A stretch of DNA of 37,459 bases from assembly GCF_000472965.1 (NCBI RefSeq), contig NZ_AXAU01000036.1:1-37459 (forward strand), in the 5' to 3' direction. The translations under genes and the position numbers were made by a program. Shown here piece after piece: positions 8,942 through 16,700 of this stretch. Below the pieces are notes generated by a model. That model ran no database searches. It saw nothing but the letters and a program-made list of their open reading frames with translations, and was not told the origin of the DNA. How positions within the stretch are numbered: the first letter of the stretch is position 1; the number at the start of each line of letters is the position of its first letter. Source of the DNA: Bradyrhizobium murdochi (GTDB lineage: Bacteria > Pseudomonadota > Alphaproteobacteria > Rhizobiales > Xanthobacteraceae).

Positions 8942-10240
8942 ATGAAGGTGCTTCTCTACCCTCATTCGATGGAACTGGGGGGCTCACAGCTCAACGCTAT
9001 TCAGTTAGCCGGGTCGATCCGCGATCGGGGGCACGAAGTGATCGTGCTTTCGGAGGCCGGTCCGCTGGTGGAACGAGTAAGAAAAATGGCGCTCGAACAC
9101 ATCGAGCTCCCGGCGCAACGGGGGCGGCCATCTCCGAAAGTGATCCGCATGATCGGCCATCTGGTGCAGCGTCGCCGTATTGACGTGGTACACGGATATG
9201 AATGGCCTCCCATCATCGAGGCCTTCCTCGGCGGAAGGGTGGCCCATCGCACTGCCGTCGTCGGGACTGTGATGTCGATGTCCGTGGCGTCTTTCATGCC
9301 CCGCAATGTGCCATTGACGGTGGGGACCGAGCTCATCCGTCAGGCAGCGATTGACGCCGGGCACCTGCACGTCGAGCTGCTGGAGCCACCAGTGGATACA
9401 AGAGCCGACAATCCGTCCATCGACGGGAGGAGCTTTCGCGCCGATCAAGGTGTCGAGCCGGATGAAGTCCTTCTCGCCATGGTTTGTCGGCTGGTGCCAG
9501 ACCTCAAGCTCGAGGGTCTATTGTCAGCCTGCGATGCAGTTCGTGAGCTGGCGGTGGCGGGCCATCGGGTGCGGCTGATGATCGTTGGTGACGGCCGGGC
9601 GCGCGGCGATGTGGGCAGACGTGCCGAAGAGGTCAACGCGGCTGCTGGTTACAAAGTCGTGCTAATGGCCGGCGAGATGGCCGATCCACGCCCTGCCTAC
9701 GCTGCGGCGGATGTGATCATCGGCCAAGGTGGCTCGGCATTGCGAGGAATGGCGTTCGGAAAGCCCCTTGTGGTCATCGGCGAGGAAGGCTTCAGCGAGT
9801 TGCTGACGCCCGAAAGTGCACCGGTCTTTCTGCAGCAGGGATGGTATGGTCTTGGATCCGGTTCGTACGGAGCGGGGGCACTGGCGCTGCGCATGGCGCT
9901 CGAGCGGCTTGTCAGGTCGCAGGAACTGCGTTGCGAGTTGGGGCTTCTTGGCCGCCGGCTGGCGGAGCAACGATTTAGTCTGAGTCATGCAGCCGAAGTT
10001 ATCGAGAACCTGTACTCGTCCGCAATGCGGAATCCCGAGCCTTTCGAGCGCGTGCTTTCGGACATCGTCCATGTCTCCGCTGGATTGATCGGCAGCAAAA
10101 TCGGGCGAAAATATCAACGATGGGTTGGCAAGGCGTCGACCGAGGACAGTAACGCCCGCGACCTGATAGCCGCAGTCCTTGCGAACGGTAAGCGTAGCGA
10201 GATGCTGTCTCTCTCAGGTGAACGTGCGAGTACAAAATAG
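8942..10240 (+). CDS. GT4-like glycosyltransferase with a variant active-site motif
   Basis: 432 residues with a GT-B fold. The N-terminus is MKVLLYPHSMELGGSQLNA, matching the glycine loop of GT4 enzymes, followed by DVVHGYEWPP. The C-terminal half has LMIVGDGRARGDV and the region DVIIGQGGSALRGMAFGKP, where classical GT4 enzymes carry the EX7E motif. Here the second Glu is Arg, and the acidic residues come later in IGEEGFSELLTPE. It could be a distinct subfamily rather than an inactive enzyme. About 80 residues follow the GT-B fold and resemble nothing I recognise. The only gene in its stretch on the plus strand, it is transcribed from the AT-rich divergent region and converges on the aminotransferase at 10338. 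The ribosome binding site is weak (AAAGGCGAAACGGC). Confidence 0.8.
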   Translation: MKVLLYPHSMELGGSQLNAIQLAGSIRDRGHEVIVLSEAGPLVERVRKMALEHIELPAQRGRPSPKVIRMIGHLVQRRRIDVVHGYEWPPIIEAFLGGRVAHRTAVVGTVMSMSVASFMPRNVPLTVGTELIRQAAIDAGHLHVELLEPPVDTRADNPSIDGRSFRADQGVEPDEVLLAMVCRLVPDLKLEGLLSACDAVRELAVAGHRVRLMIVGDGRARGDVGRRAEEVNAAAGYKVVLMAGEMADPRPAYAAADVIIGQGGSALRGMAFGKPLVVIGEEGFSELLTPESAPVFLQQGWYGLGSGSYGAGALALRMALERLVRSQELRCELGLLGRRLAEQRFSLSHAAEVIENLYSSAMRNPEPFERVLSDIVHVSAGLIGSKIGRKYQRWVGKASTEDSNARDLIAAVLANGKRSEMLSLSGERASTK

Positions 10241-10337
10241 CCCCGCATATGAACGTTCCGCGCCAGTGCATATCAAATGCCGGCGCCCTCACGCCTCACT
10301 CGGAGATGTCAGTGCAGCGAAGAAGAAGCGGAGGTTC

Positions 10338-11477
10338 TCAGTACCCCAGCTCGGATCTCAACGCGTTTGCGACACGCACTTGATCCCCCTCGGCCATTTG
10401 TGCGTAGATCGGAAGCAAGATCGCGCGATCCTGCGCGAGTTCGGATTGACGCAAATCGTGGCGCTGCTCACCGCTTGCATAGGGCGCCTCGCGGTGCGCG
10501 CACATGATCCCGCGTCGGGTGGCAATGCCTTGATCAAGAAGGTTCTGCATCAGCGTTCTCTGATCGACCCGGTCCGGCAGGCGCACGCAGTAGCTCTGCC
10601 AGTTGGATCGGGCCCACTCCGGTTCGTGCGGCAGGATCAATCCTTCCAAATTGCCCAGGAGTTCGCTGTAGCGGGCCGCGAGTGCGCGCCGACGCGCGAT
10701 CAGATCAGGAAGCCGTTCGAGCTGTTTTCGCCCAATGGCAGCCTGCATGTCCGTCATCCGATAGTTGAAGCCGACAAACAGGTAGTTTTCGAAGATGACT
10801 TGCGGTGAGCCGTGCCGCACCGTGTCGGGCACGTCCATTGCATGCTGACGCCAGAGCCTGAGCTTGCGGTCCTGATCCGGATCGGACGTCGTCAACATGC
10901 CGCCCTCGCCGGTCGTGATGACCTTGCGAGGGTGGAAGGAGAAGCAAGCCATCGCTCCGTGCGGCTTCCCGATGAACTCCCAATCGCCATGGATGTTGAT
11001 CTGGCTGCCGATTGCGCAGGCGGCGTCCTCGATCAGGGCAACACCATGGCGATTTGCCAGTTCGACAAGTGAGGTCAGATCGCACGGCATGCCCATCTGG
11101 TGAACGGCCAGGATCGCACGGGTGCGTTCGGTAATGGCCTCGGCCACGCGCTCCGGATCCAGATTGTAGGTGGCAGGATCGATATCGACAAAAATCGGGG
11201 TCGCGCCGCAGTAGCGGATGCTGTTGGCGCTTGCGATGAAGGAGTGGCTCGCGGTGATCACCTCGTCGCCGGGCCCGACGCCCAAGGCAAGCAGTGCGAG
11301 GTGCAGGGCAGTAGTGCAATTTGACACCGCAACTGCGTGAGGCGCGCCAACCATTGCGGCGAATTCGCGCTCGAAGGCCGCCACCTGGGGCCCTTGCGAT
11401 ATCCAGCCGGAGAGAGCGACCTCGCGCGCGGCATCGGCTTCAGTCTCGTCGAGACACGGTTTTGCGATCGGGATCAT
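10338..11477 (-). CDS. DegT/DnrJ/EryC1/StrS-family sugar aminotransferase
   Basis: 379-residue PLP enzyme that aminates a keto-sugar nucleotide. The family signature begins IPIAKPCLDETEADAAREVA, with LSGWISQGPQVAAFE and the cofactor-site segment AVSNCTTALHLALLALGVG. The aspartate contacting PLP lies in ALIEDAACAIG, and the internal-aldimine lysine is in SFHPRKVITTGEGGM. Length is normal for the family, and it resembles perosamine-synthetase-type members, though substrate position (3- or 4-amino) cannot be read. AGAGG lies about 10 nt before ATG 11477. It lies 51 bp after pssE. A decayed copy of the same type of gene lies at 13719-13862. Confidence 0.9.
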   Translation of the reverse strand: MIPIAKPCLDETEADAAREVALSGWISQGPQVAAFEREFAAMVGAPHAVAVSNCTTALHLALLALGVGPGDEVITASHSFIASANSIRYCGATPIFVDIDPATYNLDPERVAEAITERTRAILAVHQMGMPCDLTSLVELANRHGVALIEDAACAIGSQINIHGDWEFIGKPHGAMACFSFHPRKVITTGEGGMLTTSDPDQDRKLRLWRQHAMDVPDTVRHGSPQVIFENYLFVGFNYRMTDMQAAIGRKQLERLPDLIARRRALAARYSELLGNLEGLILPHEPEWARSNWQSYCVRLPDRVDQRTLMQNLLDQGIATRRGIMCAHREAPYASGEQRHDLRQSELAQDRAILLPIYAQMAEGDQVRVANALRSELGY

Positions 11478-11528
11478 GAAGCCAGCGCCTCTTGTATGCG
11501 GGGTATCAACGTTTTACTTAACTCCGGC

Positions 11529-12041
11529 CTACGACGAAATGTCTCTATTCTCGAAACGAATGCGGCCGGTCTCAATAAATGTCCGAATTGTAGATATAAG
11601 GCGTGGCGACGCTAGCGCGCTGAGCCGCTCGGGCTCGCCGGAGATCTGGTGTTGATCCAGCTTATTGACCAACTCATGTTCGGTGAAAGCAACCATGATA
11701 CAGCCTTGCTCAGCGAAGCGCTTTGCGGTTGCGAGCTGGTGGTCGTTGCGGTGTTCGCCCAGACTCGCCCGACGAGGCATGACTATGATCCGCTTTCCAA
11801 GCTCGAGAGCAGTAATAATAGAGCCCATTCCGGCATGGGAAATCACAAGGCTTGCCGATTCGACGCGTTTGCGGAATTCGGTCGGATCGATAAACCGCTC
11901 TGCGCGGATATGTTTGGAATGGTAGTCTGATGGGCCCGTCTGCGCAAAGACATCCGTTCTTCCGTGCGCGCCGGCCCATTCGTCGATTGTTCGGATCAAA
12001 CGGTCAAACTGACCCTGCGTTCCGACTGTCGCGAAAATCAT
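11529..12041 (-). CDS. pssE: PssE-like glycosyltransferase, catalytic half (Alg13/GT28 C-terminal type)
   Basis: 170 residues. It opens MIFATVGTQGQFDRLIRTID and has SASLVISHAGMGSIITALEL and RIIVMPRRASLGEHRNDHQL, the nucleotide-sugar-binding half of a split GT-B enzyme, like yeast Alg13 and rhizobial PssE. It should pair with the product of the gene just upstream, whose stop overlaps this start by ATGA. In Rhizobium leguminosarum PssD/PssE form the second transferase of EPS assembly, adding glucuronic acid; the same donor here is only an inference from homology. Confidence 0.85.
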   Translation of the reverse strand: MIFATVGTQGQFDRLIRTIDEWAGAHGRTDVFAQTGPSDYHSKHIRAERFIDPTEFRKRVESASLVISHAGMGSIITALELGKRIIVMPRRASLGEHRNDHQLATAKRFAEQGCIMVAFTEHELVNKLDQHQISGEPERLSALASPRLISTIRTFIETGRIRFENRDISS

Positions 12042-12553
12042 AGCACCGAGCCTGTGTAATGGGGTCCATTAGGTCGCGCCAGGTGAGGCCACTGGGTCAA
12101 CCAGAGGTCAGCGCAACGACCAATTCTGTCTCCCGACATCGAAAGCTGTTCGACGTTGGCGATGCTGTCGAGCCAGATAGTGCGCGCACCCATCATTCGT
12201 CCGAACCGCAGCGCTAGGTATCCCGGAGCCGCACCGGTCGAAACCACGATATCGGGCTTTTCACTCCAAACGATCCAGGCCAACCTGCCCGCAGCCTTCA
12301 ATAGCCCGATCTTAGTCCAGCGGTTGGCATCATTGACCAGGTAGAATTTATGGCCTGGCACCTGCGCGCGATATGACTCATGGACTGTGACGAACGTGAC
12401 TTCGCAATTCTCGAAAGCGCGTTTGATACGCAACAGCTGCACCCAATGCCCGCCGCCCGAAGAGACCGCCAGCAATTTTGTGCGAACGCTGTGCGACTGT
12501 AGCGTGCTGTTATTCCGCAACCTCTTGCGGTGAAAGACCGTACTCCGAAGCAT
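12038..12553 (-). CDS. pssD: PssD-like glycosyltransferase, membrane/acceptor half (Alg14 type)
   Basis: 171 residues, the Alg14-like partner of the split enzyme. KLLAVSSGGGHWVQLLRIKR carries the glycine loop, and then come IVVSTGAAPGYLALRFGRMM and GARTIWLDSIANVEQLSMSG, all characteristic of the Alg14/PssD/Cps14F family. This subunit anchors the complex and binds the lipid acceptor. A strong AGGAGG lies 8 nt upstream of ATG 12553. It overlaps pssE by ATGA. Its upstream spacer contains an ATTTAATT box at 12638-12645, suggesting a promoter there. Confidence 0.85.
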   Translation of the reverse strand: MLRSTVFHRKRLRNNSTLQSHSVRTKLLAVSSGGGHWVQLLRIKRAFENCEVTFVTVHESYRAQVPGHKFYLVNDANRWTKIGLLKAAGRLAWIVWSEKPDIVVSTGAAPGYLALRFGRMMGARTIWLDSIANVEQLSMSGDRIGRCADLWLTQWPHLARPNGPHYTGSVL

Positions 12554-12637
12554 CGGCTGGCCTCCTAAAACGCTGCGAGACTCGCATGGGCCCCGGCGGG
12601 TCGGATTTTTCGACTTCTCGTGCCCGCGGATCCCTAC

Positions 12638-12645
12638 ATTTAATT
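12638..12645 (+). promoter_or_regulatory. ATTTAATT box upstream of pssDE
   Basis: Exact 8-mer within a longer AT-rich run (TTTAATTAATTTAGTTTAAT) in the 219-bp spacer between the GT2 stop and pssD start. One of six exact occurrences found in leader regions of this locus. Confidence 0.4.
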
Positions 12646-12772
12646 AATTTAGTTTAATTCAATATTCAAAATAAAGGCCAGATTATTTAAAATCAAGATA
12701 TTTCTTTGTAGTAAAGGCGCGCCCGATTCCATCAGCCCGATCGAACACCGAGCTTCGCACTCATTTACGCGT

Positions 12773-13633
12773 TCATTTAGGTGAGTCTGCCGATAGCGCC
12801 GTACGGGAAGTCTCGTCGCGCTGCCAGCGATGAACTCCGCTTCGCAAATCCATGGTCGCCCTGCACCGGGCAGCAATGTTGACAGCACAATAAATTAACA
12901 ATGCGGGCCAAAAATGAGGTTTTTTGAACAAGGCAATAAGCGTCCGGTTATTGCCTTCCCCTTTGTTCACGCGCAGCTCTGGAAAGCGCCGGGCGAGCTC
13001 GAATGTTCCCCTATAGGCACGAGTTCTGACTGCGATCAACTGCAGCACAGTACGTGGGGGGAATACCGTGGACCTCGCGTATGGCAGTGTCTCTCGCTCT
13101 TCTGGTTTGAACTGAAGGCGAACATAGGTATCGTCAGCAATGACGTGGGGAAACTGTCCAAATCGCCTGCGCCCCGCCTCGGATAAGGCGTAGACGCCGG
13201 ACCCACCAATCCCCTCGCGCGAAGATGGCAGCCGTGACCGAATTCCGTAGTATTTGCGAACGAGCCAGGAACAGCCCGTCAGATTGATATGGGCCGTGGG
13301 TGCCACAGCCAAAACGTCGCCTTGCTCTAGGCGTCTTGCCAGAGCTCGAATAGCATCAACGGTAATAACAATATCGGCGTCAGCATAGATCCGCGGAAAC
13401 ACGCCTGAAATTTGATCTCCCAAGTTCAGGGCGTCTGTTTTGCTTGCGATATCCGATTCGACAACATGGACGGTTGGACCGAAGCGCCGGGCGACGTTCG
13501 CGGTGTCATCTACACACCCGTTACAAACGACGACCACGCCGATTTCGCCTGAAGCCGAGTTGGTGACCCATGGATTCAAGGTCCGTGCAATCACGGAACT
13601 CTCGTTGTGGGCTGGGACGACGATCGAAATCAT
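12773..13633 (-). CDS. GT2-family glycosyltransferase
   Basis: 286 residues. The N-terminus MISIVVPAHNESSVIARTL is the classic GT2 start, followed by VVVVCNGCVDDTANVAR and the metal/nucleotide motif YADADIVIT. The acceptor region contains GSGVYALSEAGRRRFGQFP and VIADDTYVRLQF. The C-terminal hydrophobic segment (FWPALLIYCAVNIAARC) suggests membrane association. Donor unknown. The start ATG 13633 has only a weak ribosome binding site. About 85 bp upstream lies the truncated aminotransferase remnant, so this gene may once have been the next cistron of the epimerase-aminotransferase operon. Confidence 0.85.
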   Translation of the reverse strand: MISIVVPAHNESSVIARTLNPWVTNSASGEIGVVVVCNGCVDDTANVARRFGPTVHVVESDIASKTDALNLGDQISGVFPRIYADADIVITVDAIRALARRLEQGDVLAVAPTAHINLTGCSWLVRKYYGIRSRLPSSREGIGGSGVYALSEAGRRRFGQFPHVIADDTYVRLQFKPEERETLPYARSTVFPPRTVLQLIAVRTRAYRGTFELARRFPELRVNKGEGNNRTLIALFKKPHFWPALLIYCAVNIAARCRATMDLRSGVHRWQRDETSRTALSADSPK

Positions 13634-13718
13634 GGCTAGCCAGGTCGAAGTGGATTAAACTTGAGTGTGTCTTTGAGGCGGAGATCGCTTCGGTCAACCT
13701 CAAGGCACTGCTTCAGCC

Positions 13719-13862
13719 TCACCATGTGACTTGCGCGGGTGCGGCGCGGGCCAGCGTTGCGAAATCCACCTGCGAACCTTGCGACAACCATCCCGACAGC
13801 ACCGCCGCACTGGAAGCGTTTGCCTCCTCATCCGCGAGCAGCGGCAGTGCTTTCGATATCAC
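13719..13862 (-). pseudogene. Truncated N-terminus of a DegT-family aminotransferase
   Basis: 47 codons beginning GTG at 13862, whose first bases overlap the epimerase stop as GTGA. The product reads ISKALPLLADEEANASSAAV then LSGWLSQGSQV, aligning closely with the start of the intact aminotransferase at 10338-11477 (IPIAKPCLDETEADAAREVA, LSGWISQGPQV). After this point similarity fades (DFATLARAAPAQVTW) and a stop follows; the remaining ~330 residues, including the PLP lysine, are missing. This is the leftover of a translationally coupled epimerase-aminotransferase pair. The intact copy 2.4 kb downstream may have replaced it. Confidence 0.7.
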
Positions 13863-14863
13863 GAAGCCACCGTCTCCCTCTGGTGGGTTGCCACGAGCGA
13901 TCCGCGTTCGGCTCGCCACCATTTCACGAGATGGGCAAGCCCCTGTTCGAGCGGCACGCTGGAGCGGAAGCCCAGCAGGCGCTCCGCCTTCCCTGTCGAG
14001 GCCAGCCGGCGCGGCACCGGATTGACCGATCGCTCCGGCGCGAATTCCGGCGTCAGGCCACGATGCCCCATCACGGAAGCAAGAGTCGTAGCAAGCTGCA
14101 ACAAGCTGGTCTCGGTCCCGCTGGCGACGTTGAACACTTCATCGGTGAGCTTTGCCCGCGCTCCCAAAATATTGGCGCGAGCAATATCGCGAACATGGAC
14201 GAAATCCATGGTTTGCTGGCCATCGCCGAAGATGATCGGGGGCAGGCCGGCTTCCAGGCGCTCCATCCAGCGGATCAAGACCTCGGTATAACGGCCATGG
14301 ATGTCCATGCGGTCGCCATAGACGTTGAAATAGCGGAAGGCGACGTAATCGAGCCCATGCATGTCGTTAAAGGTGCGGAGCAGCCCTTCGTTGAAGGCCT
14401 TGGCCGCCCCATAGAGGGTACGGTTGTCGTAGGGATTCTGCCGCTCGGTCGTCGGAAACTCCTCTGCCATGCCGTACACCGATGCAGAGGACGCGGCGAT
14501 GACTTTCTCGACATTGTGCTTGACGCAAAGCTCGAGCAGATCGAACGTTGCATCGACCATGACCTCCATAGCCAGGCGCGGCTCGGCAGCACAGTGAGTT
14601 ATTCGAAGTGCTGCCTGATGAAAGACAATATCGGCCGCCTGTACCAGTCCTTCCATGAGTTCGCGGTCGCGGATATCCCCGTGGACCAGGCGCACGGGAC
14701 CCCGTGACATGGCGCGCCGAAGATTTTCCGGCCGCCCCCTCACCATATTGTCGAGTGCAACGATTTCGACACAGCCCTCGTTGCACAACAGGTCGATGAT
14801 ATGCGAGCCGATAAAGCCCGCCCCGCCCGTGACCAGAATGCGCCTACCCTTAAGATCAGCCAA
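13859..14863 (-). CDS. NAD-dependent epimerase/dehydratase (extended SDR)
   Basis: 334 residues that act on a nucleotide sugar in the cytoplasm. The NAD-binding motif is ILVTGGAGFIGSHIIDLL near residues 9-26, then the SDR catalytic pieces ASSASVYG and YGAAKAFNEG (Tyr-x3-Lys), and FRYFNVYGDRMD and GDGQQTMDFVHVRD typical of UDP-glucose 4-epimerase-like enzymes. Exact sugar unknown. The start codon is TTG at 14863, supported by AGGAG 7 nt upstream and by MADLKGRR-like alignment with relatives. The stop overlaps the GTG of the aminotransferase remnant. Together with the upstream aminotransferase (14929) it supplies activated sugars for the EPS. Confidence 0.88.
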   Translation of the reverse strand: MADLKGRRILVTGGAGFIGSHIIDLLCNEGCVEIVALDNMVRGRPENLRRAMSRGPVRLVHGDIRDRELMEGLVQAADIVFHQAALRITHCAAEPRLAMEVMVDATFDLLELCVKHNVEKVIAASSASVYGMAEEFPTTERQNPYDNRTLYGAAKAFNEGLLRTFNDMHGLDYVAFRYFNVYGDRMDIHGRYTEVLIRWMERLEAGLPPIIFGDGQQTMDFVHVRDIARANILGARAKLTDEVFNVASGTETSLLQLATTLASVMGHRGLTPEFAPERSVNPVPRRLASTGKAERLLGFRSSVPLEQGLAHLVKWWRAERGSLVATHQRETVAS

Positions 14864-14928
14864 GATGCTCTCCTGTTGTTGGGTCTCGACAAGCGATCGT
14901 GCATGACACGTGCTTTAGCCGAGATGCC

Positions 14929-16038
14929 TTAGGCAGCCTCGACAAGTACCGCCTTTTGCAGCTGAGCCACGACTTCTGCCACCTGGTCCCGCCGCAGTTC
15001 CGGATAGATCGGCAGCGAGAGGAATTCGTTCGCCAGCCGTTCAGTGACGGGATAATCGCCTGCGCGATAGTCAAGATTCGCGTAGGCTTTCTGCAGATGG
15101 ACCGGAACCGGATAGTGAATGCCCACACCAATTCCGCCTTCCTGCAGCAACTTCAGCGCCTCGTCACGCCGGGGAAGCCTCACCGCATACACGTGATAGA
15201 CATGCCGGCTGTGGGTCGGCGCTCGGGGGCGTTCGAAAGGAAGCTTCTCCAGCAGAGAGTCATATTGCGTGGCCACTGTCCGGCGCCCCTCGGTCCAGGA
15301 TTCGAGGTGGTCCATCTTGACGTTCAGCACGGCGCCCTGAATGCCGTCCATGCGGAAATTATAGCCGGCGACGACATGATTGTATTTGGATTCCTGGCCC
15401 CAATCCCGGAGCAGCGAAATTCGTCGTGCGAGGTCCGGGCTGTTGGTAACGACCGCTCCGCCCTCGCCGTACGCTCCCAGATTCTTGCCCGGATAGAAGC
15501 TGAAGCAGCCGAGATCGCCGATGGATCCGGCGCGCCGGCCCTTGTATTCCGCACCATGAGCCTGCGCCGCGTCCTCGACGACGACGAGCCCGTGGCGGCG
15601 AGCGATCTCCATGATCGGATCCATGTCCGCCATCAGTCCGTGCAAGTGCACAGGCAGGATCGCCTTTGTTCGCGGCGTGATCGCGGCCTCTATCAAGGCC
15701 GGGCTCATTGTCCAGGAGATCGGGTCGACGTCGACAAAGACCGGCTTGGCACCGCAGTACAGGATCGCTGCGGTCGTGGCGACGAACGTCATTGACACGG
15801 TGATCACCTCATCGCCTGGCCCGACGTTGGCCGCGAGCAGCGCAAGGTGCAACGCCGAGGTTCCGCTATTGACCGCGCGGCAGTGATCAACGTTGCAATA
15901 GGCCGCAAAGCGATCCTCAAAGGCGGCGACGTCCGGTCCCAGAACAAATTGAGCGCTGTCGATGACCCGCAAAACCGCGGCATCAACCTGTGGCTTTATC
16001 TGGCGATATTGAGCCTTCAGATCCAGAAAAGGTATCAA
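14929..16038 (-). CDS. DegT/DnrJ-family sugar aminotransferase (WbpE/WlbC or FdtB-like)
   Basis: 369-residue PLP aminotransferase. IPFLDLKAQYRQIKPQVDAA at the start, RAVNSGTSALHLALLAANVG for phosphate binding, VVEDAAQAHGAEYKGR for the PLP-contacting Asp, and SFYPGKNLGAYGEGGA with the aldimine lysine. Such enzymes usually aminate C3 of a 3-keto sugar. I prefer TTG 16038 as start because GTGAGG lies 8 nt upstream and family members begin at IPFLDL; ATG 16071 (11 residues longer, MDRGSPGEDNR) has no binding site. The acetyltransferase, flippase and oxidoreductase genes upstream on the same strand make a likely amino-sugar module. Confidence 0.88.
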   Translation of the reverse strand: MIPFLDLKAQYRQIKPQVDAAVLRVIDSAQFVLGPDVAAFEDRFAAYCNVDHCRAVNSGTSALHLALLAANVGPGDEVITVSMTFVATTAAILYCGAKPVFVDVDPISWTMSPALIEAAITPRTKAILPVHLHGLMADMDPIMEIARRHGLVVVEDAAQAHGAEYKGRRAGSIGDLGCFSFYPGKNLGAYGEGGAVVTNSPDLARRISLLRDWGQESKYNHVVAGYNFRMDGIQGAVLNVKMDHLESWTEGRRTVATQYDSLLEKLPFERPRAPTHSRHVYHVYAVRLPRRDEALKLLQEGGIGVGIHYPVPVHLQKAYANLDYRAGDYPVTERLANEFLSLPIYPELRRDQVAEVVAQLQKAVLVEAA

Positions 16039-16071
16039 GCGGTTATCCTCACCGGGCGAACCCCGATCCAT

Positions 16072-16168
16072 TAATTCATTTAAACTGTTATTTCGGCCAA
16101 ATTAAATCATATAAACTGGGCAATGAAAATAGCCACGCAGGGGAATTTAGGTTGAATTTAATCCTTGA
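16072..16168 (-). promoter_or_regulatory. AT-rich leader of the aminotransferase with ATTTAATT box
   Basis: Spacer between the acetyltransferase stop and the aminotransferase. On the minus strand it reads ATGATTTAATTTGGCC at 16110-16095, sharing 14 of 16 bases with ATCATTTAATTTGGAC upstream of exoP (24344-24359), in the same orientation and at similar distance (24 versus 27 nt) to the next ATG. A near-match GAATTTAATCC lies at about 16154. Confidence 0.45.
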
Positions 16169-16663
16169 TTAACGGTCCGCGGATTCCATTGCGACGTAGC
16201 GCGGCTCTCGAACCTGCGCGGGTACGCCAGCAACAATAGCCTGTGGTGGAACGTCCTTTGTCACCACCGAGCCGGCGCCCACGATGGCTCCGGTGCCGAT
16301 CGTGATACCGCAAAGAATGGTGGCATTGGAGCCAATGGATGCCCCGCGGCCGACGTGGGTTCGTTCCACCTTCCAGTCCGCTGGTCCCTGCAGCTTGCCG
16401 TCAGCAGTGGTTGCCCTCGGGTATTTGTCGTTGGTGAACATCACGCCGTGCCCGATGAAAACCTCATCCTCGATGGTCACGCCTTCACAGATGAAGCTGT
16501 GCGAAGATATCTTGCAGCGCGCGCCGACTTTCGCGCCGATCTGAATTTCCACGAAAGTTCCTATCCTCGTGTCGTCTCCGACCGAGCAGCCATAGAGATT
16601 AACGAGATCGGGATGGAATATTCGGACGTCGCGACCGAGCTGCACGTCCTTCGCGATAGGCAT
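16169..16663 (-). CDS. Hexapeptide-repeat sugar N-acetyltransferase (WbpD/WlbB-like)
   Basis: 164-residue left-handed beta-helix acetyltransferase, acting as a trimer on acetyl-CoA and an amino sugar. The hexapeptide pattern is seen in VSVGDDTRIG-like repeats: NLYGCSVGDDTRIGTFVEIQ, IGAKVGARCKISSHSFICEG, VTIEDEVFIGHGVMFTNDKY and VGRGASIGSNATILCG. HGVMFTNDKYPRA is the loop typical of the WbpD/WlbB/QdtC group. GGAG lies 9 nt before ATG 16663. Its position beside an aminotransferase and an oxidoreductase is the arrangement used to make acetamido sugars such as 2,3-diacetamido uronic acids; the exact product is inferred. Confidence 0.88.
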   Translation of the reverse strand: MPIAKDVQLGRDVRIFHPDLVNLYGCSVGDDTRIGTFVEIQIGAKVGARCKISSHSFICEGVTIEDEVFIGHGVMFTNDKYPRATTADGKLQGPADWKVERTHVGRGASIGSNATILCGITIGTGAIVGAGSVVTKDVPPQAIVAGVPAQVREPRYVAMESADR

Positions 16664-16700
16664 CTGCTATCTCCAAGCTCTTCAACACCTTGCAACAGTC

